Source: QHXW01 sp035297145
GTDB taxonomy: Bacteria; Acidobacteriota; Terriglobia; Bryobacterales; Bryobacteraceae
Reading direction: 5' to 3'
Length of the DNA: 64,000 bases
Assembly (NCBI GenBank): GCA_035297145.1
Contig: DATGZN010000097.1
Coordinates: 44,108-108,107 of the forward strand
Below are positions 9,553-17,529 of this stretch, one piece after another (position 1 is the stretch's first letter; the number at the start of each line of letters is the position of its first letter). The position numbers and the translations under genes were made by a program. The notes under the pieces were generated by a model. It had not been told where the DNA came from, searched no databases, and worked only from the letters and a program-made list of their open reading frames with translations.

Positions 9553-10002
9553 ATGGATAAGGATGACATAAGAAAAGCGCTCACCAAGCACTGGCAGGAT
9601 GTAAGCGTTCAGAGCAACTGTTCGGGTTTCCTGGCTGCAGTCGCGAATGATCTCGGTGTTAAGGGGCTCCAAGGCTTGCGGGCAAACGATCAGATTGATT
9701 ACATCAGCCAGCATTGGGATCCGATCGAGACGGCTGCAATTGCTGAGCACGACGCTGCCAACGGGGCATTTGTGGTTGCCGTTCTGAAAGCCTCGGAACA
9801 TGCCGACAACCGGACAGAAGGTCACGTCGCGATTGTCCTACCCGGGCCACTGCAAGCGCGCGGGAAAGGCGATACAGGCGGCAGTTACCCCCTGGTGTGG
9901 TGTGCAGGGGGAAAAGGCGGCAAGAGCGACGGCACTCTAACTGTCGGCGATGTCTGGCGCCCGGCAGATCGGAATCACGTCCACTACTACAAATACCGTT
10001 GA
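9553..10002 (+). CDS. NlpC/P60-like (papain-fold) putative amidase or peptidase
   Basis: 149 residues from the ATG at 9553, set by GAGGAG at 9538-9543. The arrangement SNCSGFLAAVAND (Cys about 19) followed by GHVAIVLPGP (His about 97) matches the catalytic Cys and His pair of NlpC/P60 and related papain-fold enzymes that cut peptidoglycan peptides or other amides. No signal peptide is visible, which would fit a secreted effector using another route, or a cytoplasmic role. It ends in a basic/aromatic tail DRNHVHYYKYR. The call rests on the two motifs; no close family was recognised. It follows the WG-repeat gene. Confidence 0.5.
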   Translation: MDKDDIRKALTKHWQDVSVQSNCSGFLAAVANDLGVKGLQGLRANDQIDYISQHWDPIETAAIAEHDAANGAFVVAVLKASEHADNRTEGHVAIVLPGPLQARGKGDTGGSYPLVWCAGGKGGKSDGTLTVGDVWRPADRNHVHYYKYR

Positions 10003-10124
10003 CCACCTAAGTGATGGCCGAGAATTTTGGGGCGGGCCAGTGCGCCGGGCCTCTGATGTTGGTGGAGAATTTCCGTCAGAGGGGACCTCCCTTCCAGAAG
10101 TGAGAAGTCTCGGACTCTCTCGCT

Positions 10125-10829
10125 TCAATTCTTGGTCCGACTCACTTGTTCCAGCACCCGCTCCAGACCTCGCGTGGAGAACCCGTACGGTCCGGGCGCG
10201 GTTTTGAAGGCCACGCGGCCGTCGGTTCCTATTAAATATAAGCGATCGGGCCAGCCGGTGTAGGCGCGTTCGGTTTTGTTCTCGATCCCATCCAGTATCG
10301 CGGGAATGTGAATTCCCAGGTTGCGGACGCAGGCTGACGCGGTCGTGGTGCGCTCTCCATCCGTGTGCGCTGAGGCGTACTGTACGCCATCGCGTACGTT
10401 GGACTCCATGGTCCAAAGGTCGGTCGGGTGCGCTTCTTGTATATAAACAATATAGAAGGTCGCGCGATCACGGTAGGTTTCGCAAAGCTTGTTGAGCGCG
10501 GGAACCTCCCGGCGGAAGGGCGGTCAGGTGTAGCTGCCGAAAATCAGGACGACGGGTTTCGATTGGTACTCGGACGACAGCTTGACCGAGTGCTGGTGAT
10601 CGATCGTAGGCAGCTCAAAATCCGGAGCGGCGTCGCCAACTCGCAGGCTGCCCGCCCGCGCCGACATCCAAAAGGGCCGGAAGGGCAGGATCATGAAAGC
10701 GAAATCCGGCACGTGCGACATGATCGCGCCGAATCGTTCCGGCGGCTGGCACATAGCAGTGTAGATTCCAGCGCACGCCACGCCATACAGCGCCACTAGA
10801 GCCAGGCACGCCAGTAAGAGTTTCCGCAT
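10125..10829 (-). CDS. Iodothyronine-deiodinase-like selenoprotein (in-frame TGA read as Sec)
   Basis: One continuous frame of 234 residues interrupted only by a TGA at 10526-10524 (residue 102). Before it: a signal/anchor helix (1-28), then VGDAAPDFELP and VVLIFGSYT. After it: PPFRREVPALNKLC and YIQEAHPTDLW. In animal deiodinases the active site reads 'FGS.T-Sec-P.F' followed by 'YI.EAH..D.W' and 'P.RLY.I..G', and all three are here (PDRLYLIGTDGR). The TGA therefore stands at the selenocysteine. The family reduces C-I or peroxide/thiol substrates on a thioredoxin fold; the bacterial substrate is unknown. The gene starts 3 nt after the TonB receptor stop, so it is in that operon. Homology continues across the TGA in the same frame, which argues against a frameshift. 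The final stop is a second TGA. Confidence 0.88.
10499..10511 (-). promoter_or_regulatory. Candidate bacterial SECIS stem-loop after the Sec codon
   Basis: Directly downstream of the TGA, the minus strand reads CGGGA-GGT-TCCCG: a perfect 5-bp stem with a GGU apical loop. The loop begins 18 nt after the TGA. The published bacterial SECIS pattern is a small loop with a G in the first two positions, about 16-37 nt from the UGA, and this fits. A 5-bp stem also occurs by chance in GC-rich DNA, so position is the main argument. Confidence 0.6.
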
Positions 10830-10832
10830 CGA

Positions 10833-13800
10833 TCAGAACAGGAACTTTAGCGCCAATTGGAACAGGCGCGGCGGCCCGGCTTGCAGAATCTGTCCGAATT
10901 CCGGCGAGGCGATGTCGTTCTCTGGCAAGTAGAAATTCGGATGATTCACGACGTTGAACGACTCTGCGCGGAACTGAATGCGCTTGCTTTCGCCGATATA
11001 GAAATTCTTGAAAAGGGACAAATCCAAATCGGCGATCCCAGGGCCGCGCACCACGTTCCGGCCTTCGTTGCCGAACTGGCCCGCTTGTGTATTTGGATTC
11101 AGGCGGAGGAAGTCGGCAGGATTCACCCATTGATTGGGCGTGTGCGGGCCGGCGTTGGGATCAGAGATCAGATCCGGCCGGCTGGAATAGAAGCCGCTGA
11201 TTTCGGGCGCTTGGCCTTGCAGAGAAACGTTGGCGCTATCGTACACGGTGAAGGGCGTTCCCGACGAGAAACTGCCGATGCCGTTGAACTGCCACCCATT
11301 GACGATCCATGCCGCGGCGTGGGGCGCACTGGACCAGCGGGGCAGTTCGTAACTGCCGCTGAAGGTGAAACGCTGACGCGCGTCGAACAGCGAGGGACCA
11401 TGCTCGGCACGGAGGTCGAAAGGATTCTGCGCCAGGTCATTCTCTCCGGAAACATCCGAGGGCGCCGAACCGGAGACGTTGAACGATGAGACGCCGTCGA
11501 CGCTCTTCGAGTACCAATACGAAGCCTGGAAGCCCAGACCGGTCACAAAATGCCGCGATAGCGAGACCTGTCCGGCATGATAGGTGGAATTCGTAATGTC
11601 GCTGACGATGCCGACCGACGCGAAATTGCAAAGGCCTCCCGAGCTGGGGCAGCCGGCGTAAATGCGGTGCTGGTCGACATTATTGGGGTTCACGCCTGGA
11701 CCGTAGACACTGGGATCGGCCTCAATGAACCGCGGCAGCCGCGTGCCCTTATTGCCGACATAGCGGACGTCCAGCAGATAGTTCCTGCCGAGCACGTGCT
11801 CGATGGAGAGGTCCCAGTTCTGCGCATAGGGCGGCCGCGCCGATTGATCGACGGTAAGGACCGTCGCCGGTTTGACGAAGTTGTTGTTCCCGAAAGGCGG
11901 CGGGTTACTGCCGTACGGGTTCGCGATGTTGAAGCCAGGCCCCCCGAGTTGGTAAGCCTGTGTCCAGGGGAGCGCGCTCACCGGGGCTTGCAGCGGTGCG
12001 CCGACACCGTTCTCGAACGAGTCATAGAAAATGCCGTAGCCTGCGCGGATGGTTGTGTGGCCGCTACCTGTGGGATCCCAGGCGACGCCCAATCTCGGCA
12101 TGAAACCCTTGTAATAGTTCGGCGCGACGCTCCTCGCCACGCCGGGATCGCCAGGAAACAGCAGGCCCTCAGGAGCAGTCGGATAGACCTTTGATTGCGC
12201 ACCCGGCGCCCATTCGTTCATGCGGTTTCGAATGTCCACCCAGGGCGTATTGATCTCGTATCGGAGGCCGTAGTTGAGCGTCAGGTGCGGCGTGATGCGC
12301 CATTCATCTTGCGCGTAACCCGCCACCATGATGTTGCGCAGTGCGCGATCGAATTCTCCGCCGCCTTGGAAGAAGGTCACCGACTGGCCGGTCAGGAAGC
12401 TGGCAAACGAATCGCTGAAGGGGAACGGTGCGAACACAAAGAACCCGTTCGTGGCGATGCCGAACAGGAGATTGATCTGGCTGCGGGTGAACTCGCCGCC
12501 GAACTTGAAGCTGTGTCGCCCGCGCGTCATCGAGATGGAGTCGCTGAGCTGGTAATTGTTCTGGTAGGTGTTTTGCGGTCCGACAATGGGGTCGCCCAGG
12601 CTGGCGTATCCGCTAACGATCAGGTATGGCGTACCGGCGGCCAAGCCAAGAGTGGGCTGATACTGGAAACCGAGCGCGCTCGGCGGCGTGGCGTTGAGCC
12701 GCTGCCCGAAAATGAACTCGTTCCGGAAGAAGGCCGCACGGACGGTCTGCAATGTATTGGGAGAAAACAGGTGCGTTTCGGACGCAGTAACCGATTGCGT
12801 GCGAATGCTGTCGCCAACCGGAAATCCCGGCACGCCCGCGCCCGCGATCGGCAGCGGGTCGATTTCGCCTGTGCTGGAAGTCGCGTAACGCAGGAAAAGC
12901 TGATCGCCGCTGGAAAAATTGTGATCCAACCGGAATCCGCCCTGGTCGTAGTTGTTCGTGCCGACTACCGTAGCGGCATAAAGCGACGGCGAGATATTTC
13001 CCAGCGGGTAGAGCTGAAGGGCATTCTGCGCAATGGGACTGATCATCGACGTGGGAATCTGGTTGCCGGGAACGGGCTGCCCGCTGAAATAGTTGATCAG
13101 TGGACCATTGCCGCCGGAAAAGTTGCCCACTCGCTGTTCAGGTGTCGGCACGATGGCGGTCTGCGTAACGCCCTGACGATTCCGATACCCTTCGAAATAA
13201 GCGAAAAAGAAATCTTTGTTGCGTCGAATGGGTCCACCCAGCGTGGCGCCGTATTGGTTCTGGTGCAGCGGCTCGGTGGTGACGGCAAAGAAGTTGCGCG
13301 CATCGAAGTCGTTGTTTCGCAGGAATTCGTAGACATCGCCGTGAAACGCATTTCCGCCGGCTTTGGTTACAACACTGGTCGTCGCGCCGCTCGTGTCCCC
13401 ATACTCCGCCGGGGCATTGAGGGTCAGGATGCGGAATTCGGAAATCGCGTCAACGGGGACCCGAATGGCGAATGCGCCGTTGACGTTGTCCATGTTTGAG
13501 ACGCCGTCTAGTAGATAGCCATTAGATTCGGGCCGCTGGCCATTGACGGCATAGGCTTGATTGGCGCGCACGATGCCGCCGGCCTCCGCCAAACCGCCCG
13601 TCATGGGCGCGACTCCCGCTTGTAACAGCCCTAGTTGCGTGAAGTTACGGCCGTTTAGCGGCAGGTCGGTGGCTTCGTGCGACGAGACCACATCGCCCAG
13701 CGTCGAGCCGAGGTCCACAGTAGCCCCGGTGCCGCTGACACTAACCTCGCTATGGCCTGAAGCCACTTCGAGTTTCACCGGCACGCGAACCGTCCGGCCA

Positions 13801-14093
13801 ATGTCGATGGGGATAGCCGAAGCGGTAAAGGCGGCGAAGCCGTCAGCAGTCACCCGCAAATCGTATTCACCGGCAGGCAAGGACGAGAAGTGGAACGTGC
13901 CATCTTCGGCGGAGCGCTGTTTGGCGCTGAATCCCGTCTGTTGATTGCTGGCGATCACTTCGGCGGCGGAAACCGATCCGCCTGAAGAGTCTTTGACGTG
14001 TCCTTCCAGAACACCGACCGGATCTTGCGCCTGCAGATTCAATGACAGGCACGCAAATAGAACGAGCGAGGTTTTTCGACCGACGAAGCACAT
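10833..14093 (-). CDS. TonB-dependent Oar-like outer-membrane receptor with carboxypeptidase-regulatory domain
   Basis: 1086 residues from the ATG at 14093 (MCFVGRKTSLVLF, signal peptide ending LNLQAQ); an upstream ATG adds 13 residues. Residues about 25-110 are a carboxypeptidase-regulatory-like beta sandwich (VLEGHVKDSSGGSVSAAEV). A plug domain follows (LPLNGRNFTQLGLLQAGV, and YLLDGVSNMDNVNGAF), then a long barrel with typical acidobacterial features (FDARNFFAVT, FFFAYFEGYRNRQG, DEWRITPHLTLNYGLRYE) and a C-terminal aromatic strand LALKFLF. It should import or bind a large substrate at the outer membrane with TonB energy. The deiodinase-like gene follows after 3 nt, so the two products may serve the same process. 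Confidence 0.92.
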   Translation of the reverse strand: MCFVGRKTSLVLFACLSLNLQAQDPVGVLEGHVKDSSGGSVSAAEVIASNQQTGFSAKQRSAEDGTFHFSSLPAGEYDLRVTADGFAAFTASAIPIDIGRTVRVPVKLEVASGHSEVSVSGTGATVDLGSTLGDVVSSHEATDLPLNGRNFTQLGLLQAGVAPMTGGLAEAGGIVRANQAYAVNGQRPESNGYLLDGVSNMDNVNGAFAIRVPVDAISEFRILTLNAPAEYGDTSGATTSVVTKAGGNAFHGDVYEFLRNNDFDARNFFAVTTEPLHQNQYGATLGGPIRRNKDFFFAYFEGYRNRQGVTQTAIVPTPEQRVGNFSGGNGPLINYFSGQPVPGNQIPTSMISPIAQNALQLYPLGNISPSLYAATVVGTNNYDQGGFRLDHNFSSGDQLFLRYATSSTGEIDPLPIAGAGVPGFPVGDSIRTQSVTASETHLFSPNTLQTVRAAFFRNEFIFGQRLNATPPSALGFQYQPTLGLAAGTPYLIVSGYASLGDPIVGPQNTYQNNYQLSDSISMTRGRHSFKFGGEFTRSQINLLFGIATNGFFVFAPFPFSDSFASFLTGQSVTFFQGGGEFDRALRNIMVAGYAQDEWRITPHLTLNYGLRYEINTPWVDIRNRMNEWAPGAQSKVYPTAPEGLLFPGDPGVARSVAPNYYKGFMPRLGVAWDPTGSGHTTIRAGYGIFYDSFENGVGAPLQAPVSALPWTQAYQLGGPGFNIANPYGSNPPPFGNNNFVKPATVLTVDQSARPPYAQNWDLSIEHVLGRNYLLDVRYVGNKGTRLPRFIEADPSVYGPGVNPNNVDQHRIYAGCPSSGGLCNFASVGIVSDITNSTYHAGQVSLSRHFVTGLGFQASYWYSKSVDGVSSFNVSGSAPSDVSGENDLAQNPFDLRAEHGPSLFDARQRFTFSGSYELPRWSSAPHAAAWIVNGWQFNGIGSFSSGTPFTVYDSANVSLQGQAPEISGFYSSRPDLISDPNAGPHTPNQWVNPADFLRLNPNTQAGQFGNEGRNVVRGPGIADLDLSLFKNFYIGESKRIQFRAESFNVVNHPNFYLPENDIASPEFGQILQAGPPRLFQLALKFLF

Positions 14094-14226
14094 AAGATTT
14101 CGGTAGTATACGGGCAGTAGGTGAAAACACACAATAATCAGAAGTAGTTAACAAGAAAGCACTAGACGCGAATTTACTTGCGGTTTAAAGGGAAGCTGGT
14201 ATTCTGATCGGGTCCAGGAGGGACGA

Positions 14227-14580
14227 ATGAGATTTCTGTTGACGATGGCGCTCGCAAGCTCACTACTGCTCGCCGCGGCGGAACCGAAGACGGTGACGGT
14301 GAAGGGGTACGTGCTCGACTCGGCGTGTGGGTTTACGAAGAGTTTGAAGAAGCCGGTCAGCGCCGAATGCGCGACGGCGTGTGCCAAAGCCGGTTCGCCG
14401 CTGGTGATCTGGGCCGATGACGGTTCGGTCTACTGGCCTACGACGGATACCATGCCGGCCGCGAGCCAGAACGAGAAGCTGCTGCCGTTCGCCGCACAGC
14501 GCGTTGTGGCAACGGGCAAGCTCTACGTGCACGGCGGATCGAAGGCACTCATTATCGAGAAAATCGACGCCGAGAAGTAG
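14227..14580 (+). CDS. Small secreted protein of unknown function
   Basis: 117 residues with a clear signal peptide (MRFLLTMALASSLLLAAA) and an AGGAGG-type ribosome site just before the ATG. The mature part begins KTVTVKGYVLDSACGFTK and has three Cys (in DSACGF, SAECATACAK), then SPLVIWADDGSVYWP and VVATGKLYVHGGSKALIIEK. The pattern of an OB-like beta protein with paired cysteines recurs among acidobacterial secreted proteins, but I know no function. It is convergent with thiS, whose stop adjoins its own. Confidence 0.75.
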   Translation: MRFLLTMALASSLLLAAAEPKTVTVKGYVLDSACGFTKSLKKPVSAECATACAKAGSPLVIWADDGSVYWPTTDTMPAASQNEKLLPFAAQRVVATGKLYVHGGSKALIIEKIDAEK

Positions 14581-14826
14581 CTAGCCGCCGCCGACAAACT
14601 GAACAATTTCGATTTGCGCACCCGCGGCCAGGGGCGTGGAGGCCCATTGCGCGCGCTTGATGATGCGGCGGTCGAGCTCGACAGCCAGACGCTCGGGGTC
14701 GAGCCCCAAGGTGCTCACTAAACCGGTGATGGTTTCGCCCGCGTGGACTTGGCGTGCATCGCCATTGACCACGACGGTAATATCGGCGGCATCTATGTGT
14801 TGCGTCACGGGATGCTCTGTTGACAC
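14581..14826 (-). CDS. thiS: Sulfur carrier protein ThiS
   Basis: 81 residues, ubiquitin-like. It starts GTG with an N-terminal extension, then ITVVVNGDARQVHAGETITG and LAVELDRRIIKRAQWAS. The C-terminal tail is EIVQFVGGG. ThiS is adenylated and thiocarboxylated on its terminal Gly and donates sulfur to the thiazole of thiamine. The usual end is Gly-Gly; here one extra Gly is present, which is worth noting but not disqualifying. No other thiazole gene adjoins; thiL is 15 kb away. It is divergent from nuoA. Confidence 0.85.
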   Translation of the reverse strand: MSTEHPVTQHIDAADITVVVNGDARQVHAGETITGLVSTLGLDPERLAVELDRRIIKRAQWASTPLAAGAQIEIVQFVGGG

Positions 14827-14849
14827 TGTCTTTTCCCACTCATTATATT
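14820..14849 (+). promoter_or_regulatory. Sigma-70-type promoter of the nuo operon
   Basis: A consensus -35 TTGACA (14820-14825) is followed after 18 nt by TATATT (14844-14849); reading TTATAT gives a 17-nt spacer. Transcription would start near 14856, about 30 nt before nuoA. The -35 box overlaps the thiS start codon. Confidence 0.65.
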
Positions 14850-14885
14850 CAAAGATACACGTCTTTTTGATCCCGGCAAAACAGG

Positions 14886-15284
14886 ATGCCCACTTCCTAC
14901 ACCGAAGTCTACTTCCCTGTTCTGCTTCAGGTCGTGATCGCCTTGGCGGTGGCGACGCTGATGCTTGGGCTTTCGTATTTATTGGGGAAGAAGGTTCGCG
15001 ACCGAGTCAAAGATCTGCCGTATGAAAGCGGCATCGTTCCAACGGGCGACGCGCGGCAGCGATTCAGCGTCAAGTTTTACCTGGTAGGGATGCTCTTCAT
15101 CGTGTTCGACATCGAGGCTATCTTCTTATACCCGTGGGCGGTGGTGTACCGCGAGCTGAAGATGTTCGCGTTTGTCGAGATGCTGGTTTTCATTATCCTG
15201 ATCCTTTGCGGCTTCTTCTTCATCTGGAGGAAGGGTGCGCTGGACTGGTCGTATTCGCAAAACCGGCCGGACGAGAAGCGATAG
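14886..15284 (+). CDS. nuoA: NADH-quinone oxidoreductase subunit A
   Basis: 132 residues with three membrane helices, part of the membrane arm of complex I near the quinone site. Key loop: KDLPYESGIVPTGDARQRF, then FYLVGMLFIVFDIEAIFLYPWA, which carries the conserved acidic residues of TM2. It is the first gene of the operon, with the stop abutting the nuoC start and no gap. nuoB, which normally follows nuoA, is absent. Confidence 0.96.
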   Translation: MPTSYTEVYFPVLLQVVIALAVATLMLGLSYLLGKKVRDRVKDLPYESGIVPTGDARQRFSVKFYLVGMLFIVFDIEAIFLYPWAVVYRELKMFAFVEMLVFIILILCGFFFIWRKGALDWSYSQNRPDEKR

Positions 15285-15758
15285 ATGATTCCGGACGAAA
15301 TCAAGACGGTGCCGGTGGTAGCGGCGCTTCTGGAAGCGCTACCGGAGGCGGTGGTCACTGGCAAGCTCGATCGCGGTGAGCTGACGCTCGAAATTGTTGC
15401 GGAGAAGATCGTCGAGGTCTGCCACTTTCTGAAGCACGACCAAAAGTTCGTGCGCGTGAGCACGGTCACGGGACTCGACTGGTATCCGGAGGAGCCGCGT
15501 TTCGAGGTTGTTTACCACCTGCACGCGCCGGAGCGTAACGAACGGCTTCGACTGAAGTGCCGGCTGACGGGCGCCAATCCGGAGATCGATTCGGTGACGA
15601 GCGTGTGGCGCGGCGCCGATTGGTACGAACGGGAAACCTTCGATTTGTTCGGCATCCGCTTCCGGAACCATCCGAACTTGCGACGCATCATGCTGCCGGA
15701 CAATTGGGAAGGCCATCCGTTGCGAAAGGACTATCCGGTGACGGGAGACCGGGTTTGA
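15285..15758 (+). CDS. nuoC: NADH-quinone oxidoreductase subunit C (30 kDa)
   Basis: 157 residues of the complex I peripheral arm. The family signature is near the C-terminus: WYERETFDLFGIRFRNHPNL, then RRIMLPDNWEGHPLRKDYP. It is separate from nuoD, not fused as in E. coli. The start codon immediately follows the nuoA stop, and nuoD starts 1 nt after its stop, so translation is probably coupled. Confidence 0.96.
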   Translation: MIPDEIKTVPVVAALLEALPEAVVTGKLDRGELTLEIVAEKIVEVCHFLKHDQKFVRVSTVTGLDWYPEEPRFEVVYHLHAPERNERLRLKCRLTGANPEIDSVTSVWRGADWYERETFDLFGIRFRNHPNLRRIMLPDNWEGHPLRKDYPVTGDRV

Positions 15759-15759
15759 G

Positions 15760-16995
15760 ATGAGCGACAGCGACACTCCCGGCGTAACAGTGGCGGAAGC
15801 CGAGCCCGCGGCACCCGAGGTTGACCCGCGGCCCAAAACACTTGTCCTAAACATGGGGCCGCAGCACCCGTCGACGCACGGTGTGTTACGGCTGCTACTG
15901 GAGCTCGACGGCGAGACCATCGTTTCCGCAGCGCCGGACATCGGCTATCTTCACACGGGCATTGAAAAGGAATTCGAGGTCAAGCTTTATCAGCAAGGCG
16001 TCACCCTGACCGACCGCATCGATTACCTGGCGCCCCTTTCGAATAATCTCTGCTACTGCCTGGCGGTGGAGAAACTGCTGGGGCTCGAAATTCCACCACG
16101 TGCGCAGTGGACGCGGGTGATGCTGACCGAGCTTACGCGGCTGAACAGCCACCTGGTTTGGCTGGGGACGCACGCGATCGATATCGGCGCGATGTCGGTG
16201 TTCCTGTATTGCTTCCGGGAACGCGAGGATATTTTGCGCATTTTTGAAATGTTCTCGGGCCAGCGCATGATGACCAGCTATTTCCGTATTGGTGGCCTCG
16301 CGCTGGAGCCGCCGCGGGGATGGCAGAAGCGGGTAAAGAGCTTCATCGACGTTTTTCCGAGCCGCGTGGACGAATACGAAGAGCTGCTTACCAATAACCG
16401 GATCTGGATCGGGCGCACGCAGGGAGTGGGTAGATTTCCGCTGGAAGATATGCTGGACCTGGGCGTTACCGGGCCGATGCTGCGCGCCGCCGGACTGAAA
16501 TATGACGCGCGCAAGGCGCAGCCTTACTCCAGCTACGAGAAATTCGATTTCGAAGTGCCGACGCGCACGGAAAACGATGTATATGCGCGTTACCTCGTAC
16601 GGATCGAGGAGATGCGGCAGAGCGCGCGCATCGTCAAGCAAGCACTCGAAGGCATGCCGGACGGGCCGTGGACGGCGGATGCGCCACACGTGGTGTTGCC
16701 CGATCGCGACAAGATGAAGACGCAGATGGAGGCGCTCATCTATCACTTCAAGATCGTGACGGAGGGGTTCCGCGTGCCGGCCGGTGAAGTTTATCAGGTG
16801 ATTGAGTCGCCGCGCGGTGAAGTCGGCTATTACGTGGTGAGCGACGGGACCGCAAAACCGTACCGTGTGCATGTGCGGGGTCCGAGCTTCGGGAATTTGC
16901 AAGCGATTCCCAGGATGGTGGTGGGGACGCTGATTGCCGATGTCATCGCATCGATCGGCAGTATGGATTTTGTTTTGGGCGATTCGGACAGGTAG
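15760..16995 (+). CDS. nuoD: NADH-quinone oxidoreductase subunit D (49 kDa)
   Basis: 411 residues. After a 25-residue Pro/Glu-rich extension come LVLNMGPQHPSTHGVLRLLL and IGYLHTGIEKEFE, the quinone-pocket histidines and glutamate region. RMMTSYFRIGGLA and ESPRGEVGYYVVSDG follow, and the C-terminal VLGDSDR is complete. NuoD forms the quinone chamber with NuoB, which is not encoded in this cluster. It is followed by a 48-nt gap holding three octamer repeats before nuoE. Confidence 0.97.
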   Translation: MSDSDTPGVTVAEAEPAAPEVDPRPKTLVLNMGPQHPSTHGVLRLLLELDGETIVSAAPDIGYLHTGIEKEFEVKLYQQGVTLTDRIDYLAPLSNNLCYCLAVEKLLGLEIPPRAQWTRVMLTELTRLNSHLVWLGTHAIDIGAMSVFLYCFREREDILRIFEMFSGQRMMTSYFRIGGLALEPPRGWQKRVKSFIDVFPSRVDEYEELLTNNRIWIGRTQGVGRFPLEDMLDLGVTGPMLRAAGLKYDARKAQPYSSYEKFDFEVPTRTENDVYARYLVRIEEMRQSARIVKQALEGMPDGPWTADAPHVVLPDRDKMKTQMEALIYHFKIVTEGFRVPAGEVYQVIESPRGEVGYYVVSDGTAKPYRVHVRGPSFGNLQAIPRMVVGTLIADVIASIGSMDFVLGDSDR

Positions 16996-17003
16996 CGACT
17001 TAA

Positions 17004-17027
17004 ACGCCGAGACGCAGAGACGCCGAG
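17004..17027 (+). repeat. Three tandem octamers between nuoD and nuoE
   Basis: ACGCCGAG-ACGCAGAG-ACGCCGAG, an 8-bp unit repeated three times with one substitution. It fills half of the only sizeable gap in the front of the nuo operon. Similar 'cgcagaga' octamer runs are dispersed in many environmental bacterial genomes. No function is inferred. Confidence 0.7.
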
Positions 17028-17043
17028 GAAAGCAAGAAAGACA

Positions 17044-17526
17044 ATGACTTTTTCTGCACAACTCGAAGCGAAGTTCGACAAGCTCCTGGAGAGCTATCCG
17101 CCGGGACGGCAGCGTTCGGCGATGGTGCCGATGCTGCTGTATGCGCAGGATGAGATCGGGTCGGTAACGCGGGAACTCATTGAGGAGGTGGCGCAACGGA
17201 CGGGCACGACACCGCTGCAAGTCGATGAAGTTATGTCGTACTACTCGATGCTGCATCGCAAGCCGTTGGGCAAAGCGCATGTGCAGATCTGCACCAACAT
17301 CAGTTGCCTCTTAAACGGCGGGGAAGAACTTTGGCGGCAGGCATGCCAGACGCTGGGCATCGGGCACAAAGAAGTCACAGCCGACGGACAGGTTTCGCTC
17401 GAAGAGGTCGAATGTATCGGCGCCTGCTCGTGGGCGCCAGCTTTGCAGGTGAACTACGACTTCTATCATTTCGTGACGCCGGAGAAACTGGACCAGCTTC
17501 TTGCCAGCTTGAGGAAACTCACCTAA
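17044..17526 (+). CDS. nuoE: NADH-quinone oxidoreductase subunit E (24 kDa)
   Basis: 160 residues, thioredoxin-like [2Fe-2S] subunit (cluster N1a). The four ligands lie in CTNISC and, about 40 residues later, ECIGACSWAP. An N-terminal helical part precedes (MVPMLLYAQDEIGSV). It works with NuoF at the NADH-oxidising tip. Its stop is 3 nt before nuoF. Confidence 0.96.
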   Translation: MTFSAQLEAKFDKLLESYPPGRQRSAMVPMLLYAQDEIGSVTRELIEEVAQRTGTTPLQVDEVMSYYSMLHRKPLGKAHVQICTNISCLLNGGEELWRQACQTLGIGHKEVTADGQVSLEEVECIGACSWAPALQVNYDFYHFVTPEKLDQLLASLRKLT

Positions 17527-17529
17527 CCG

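Noticed and set aside
10125..10127. The terminal TGA of the deiodinase-like gene as another Sec codon
   Set aside because: The protein family ends here, the truncated copy has a TAA at the same place, and no SECIS-like hairpin follows.
12195..13499. A 434-codon open frame on the plus strand
   Set aside because: Antisense to the Oar-like receptor gene; no recognisable domain.
15895..17280. A 461-codon open frame on the minus strand
   Set aside because: It is fully antisense to nuoD and the start of nuoE. It shows no family motif and its Arg/His-rich composition is that of a frame shadow in GC-rich coding DNA.
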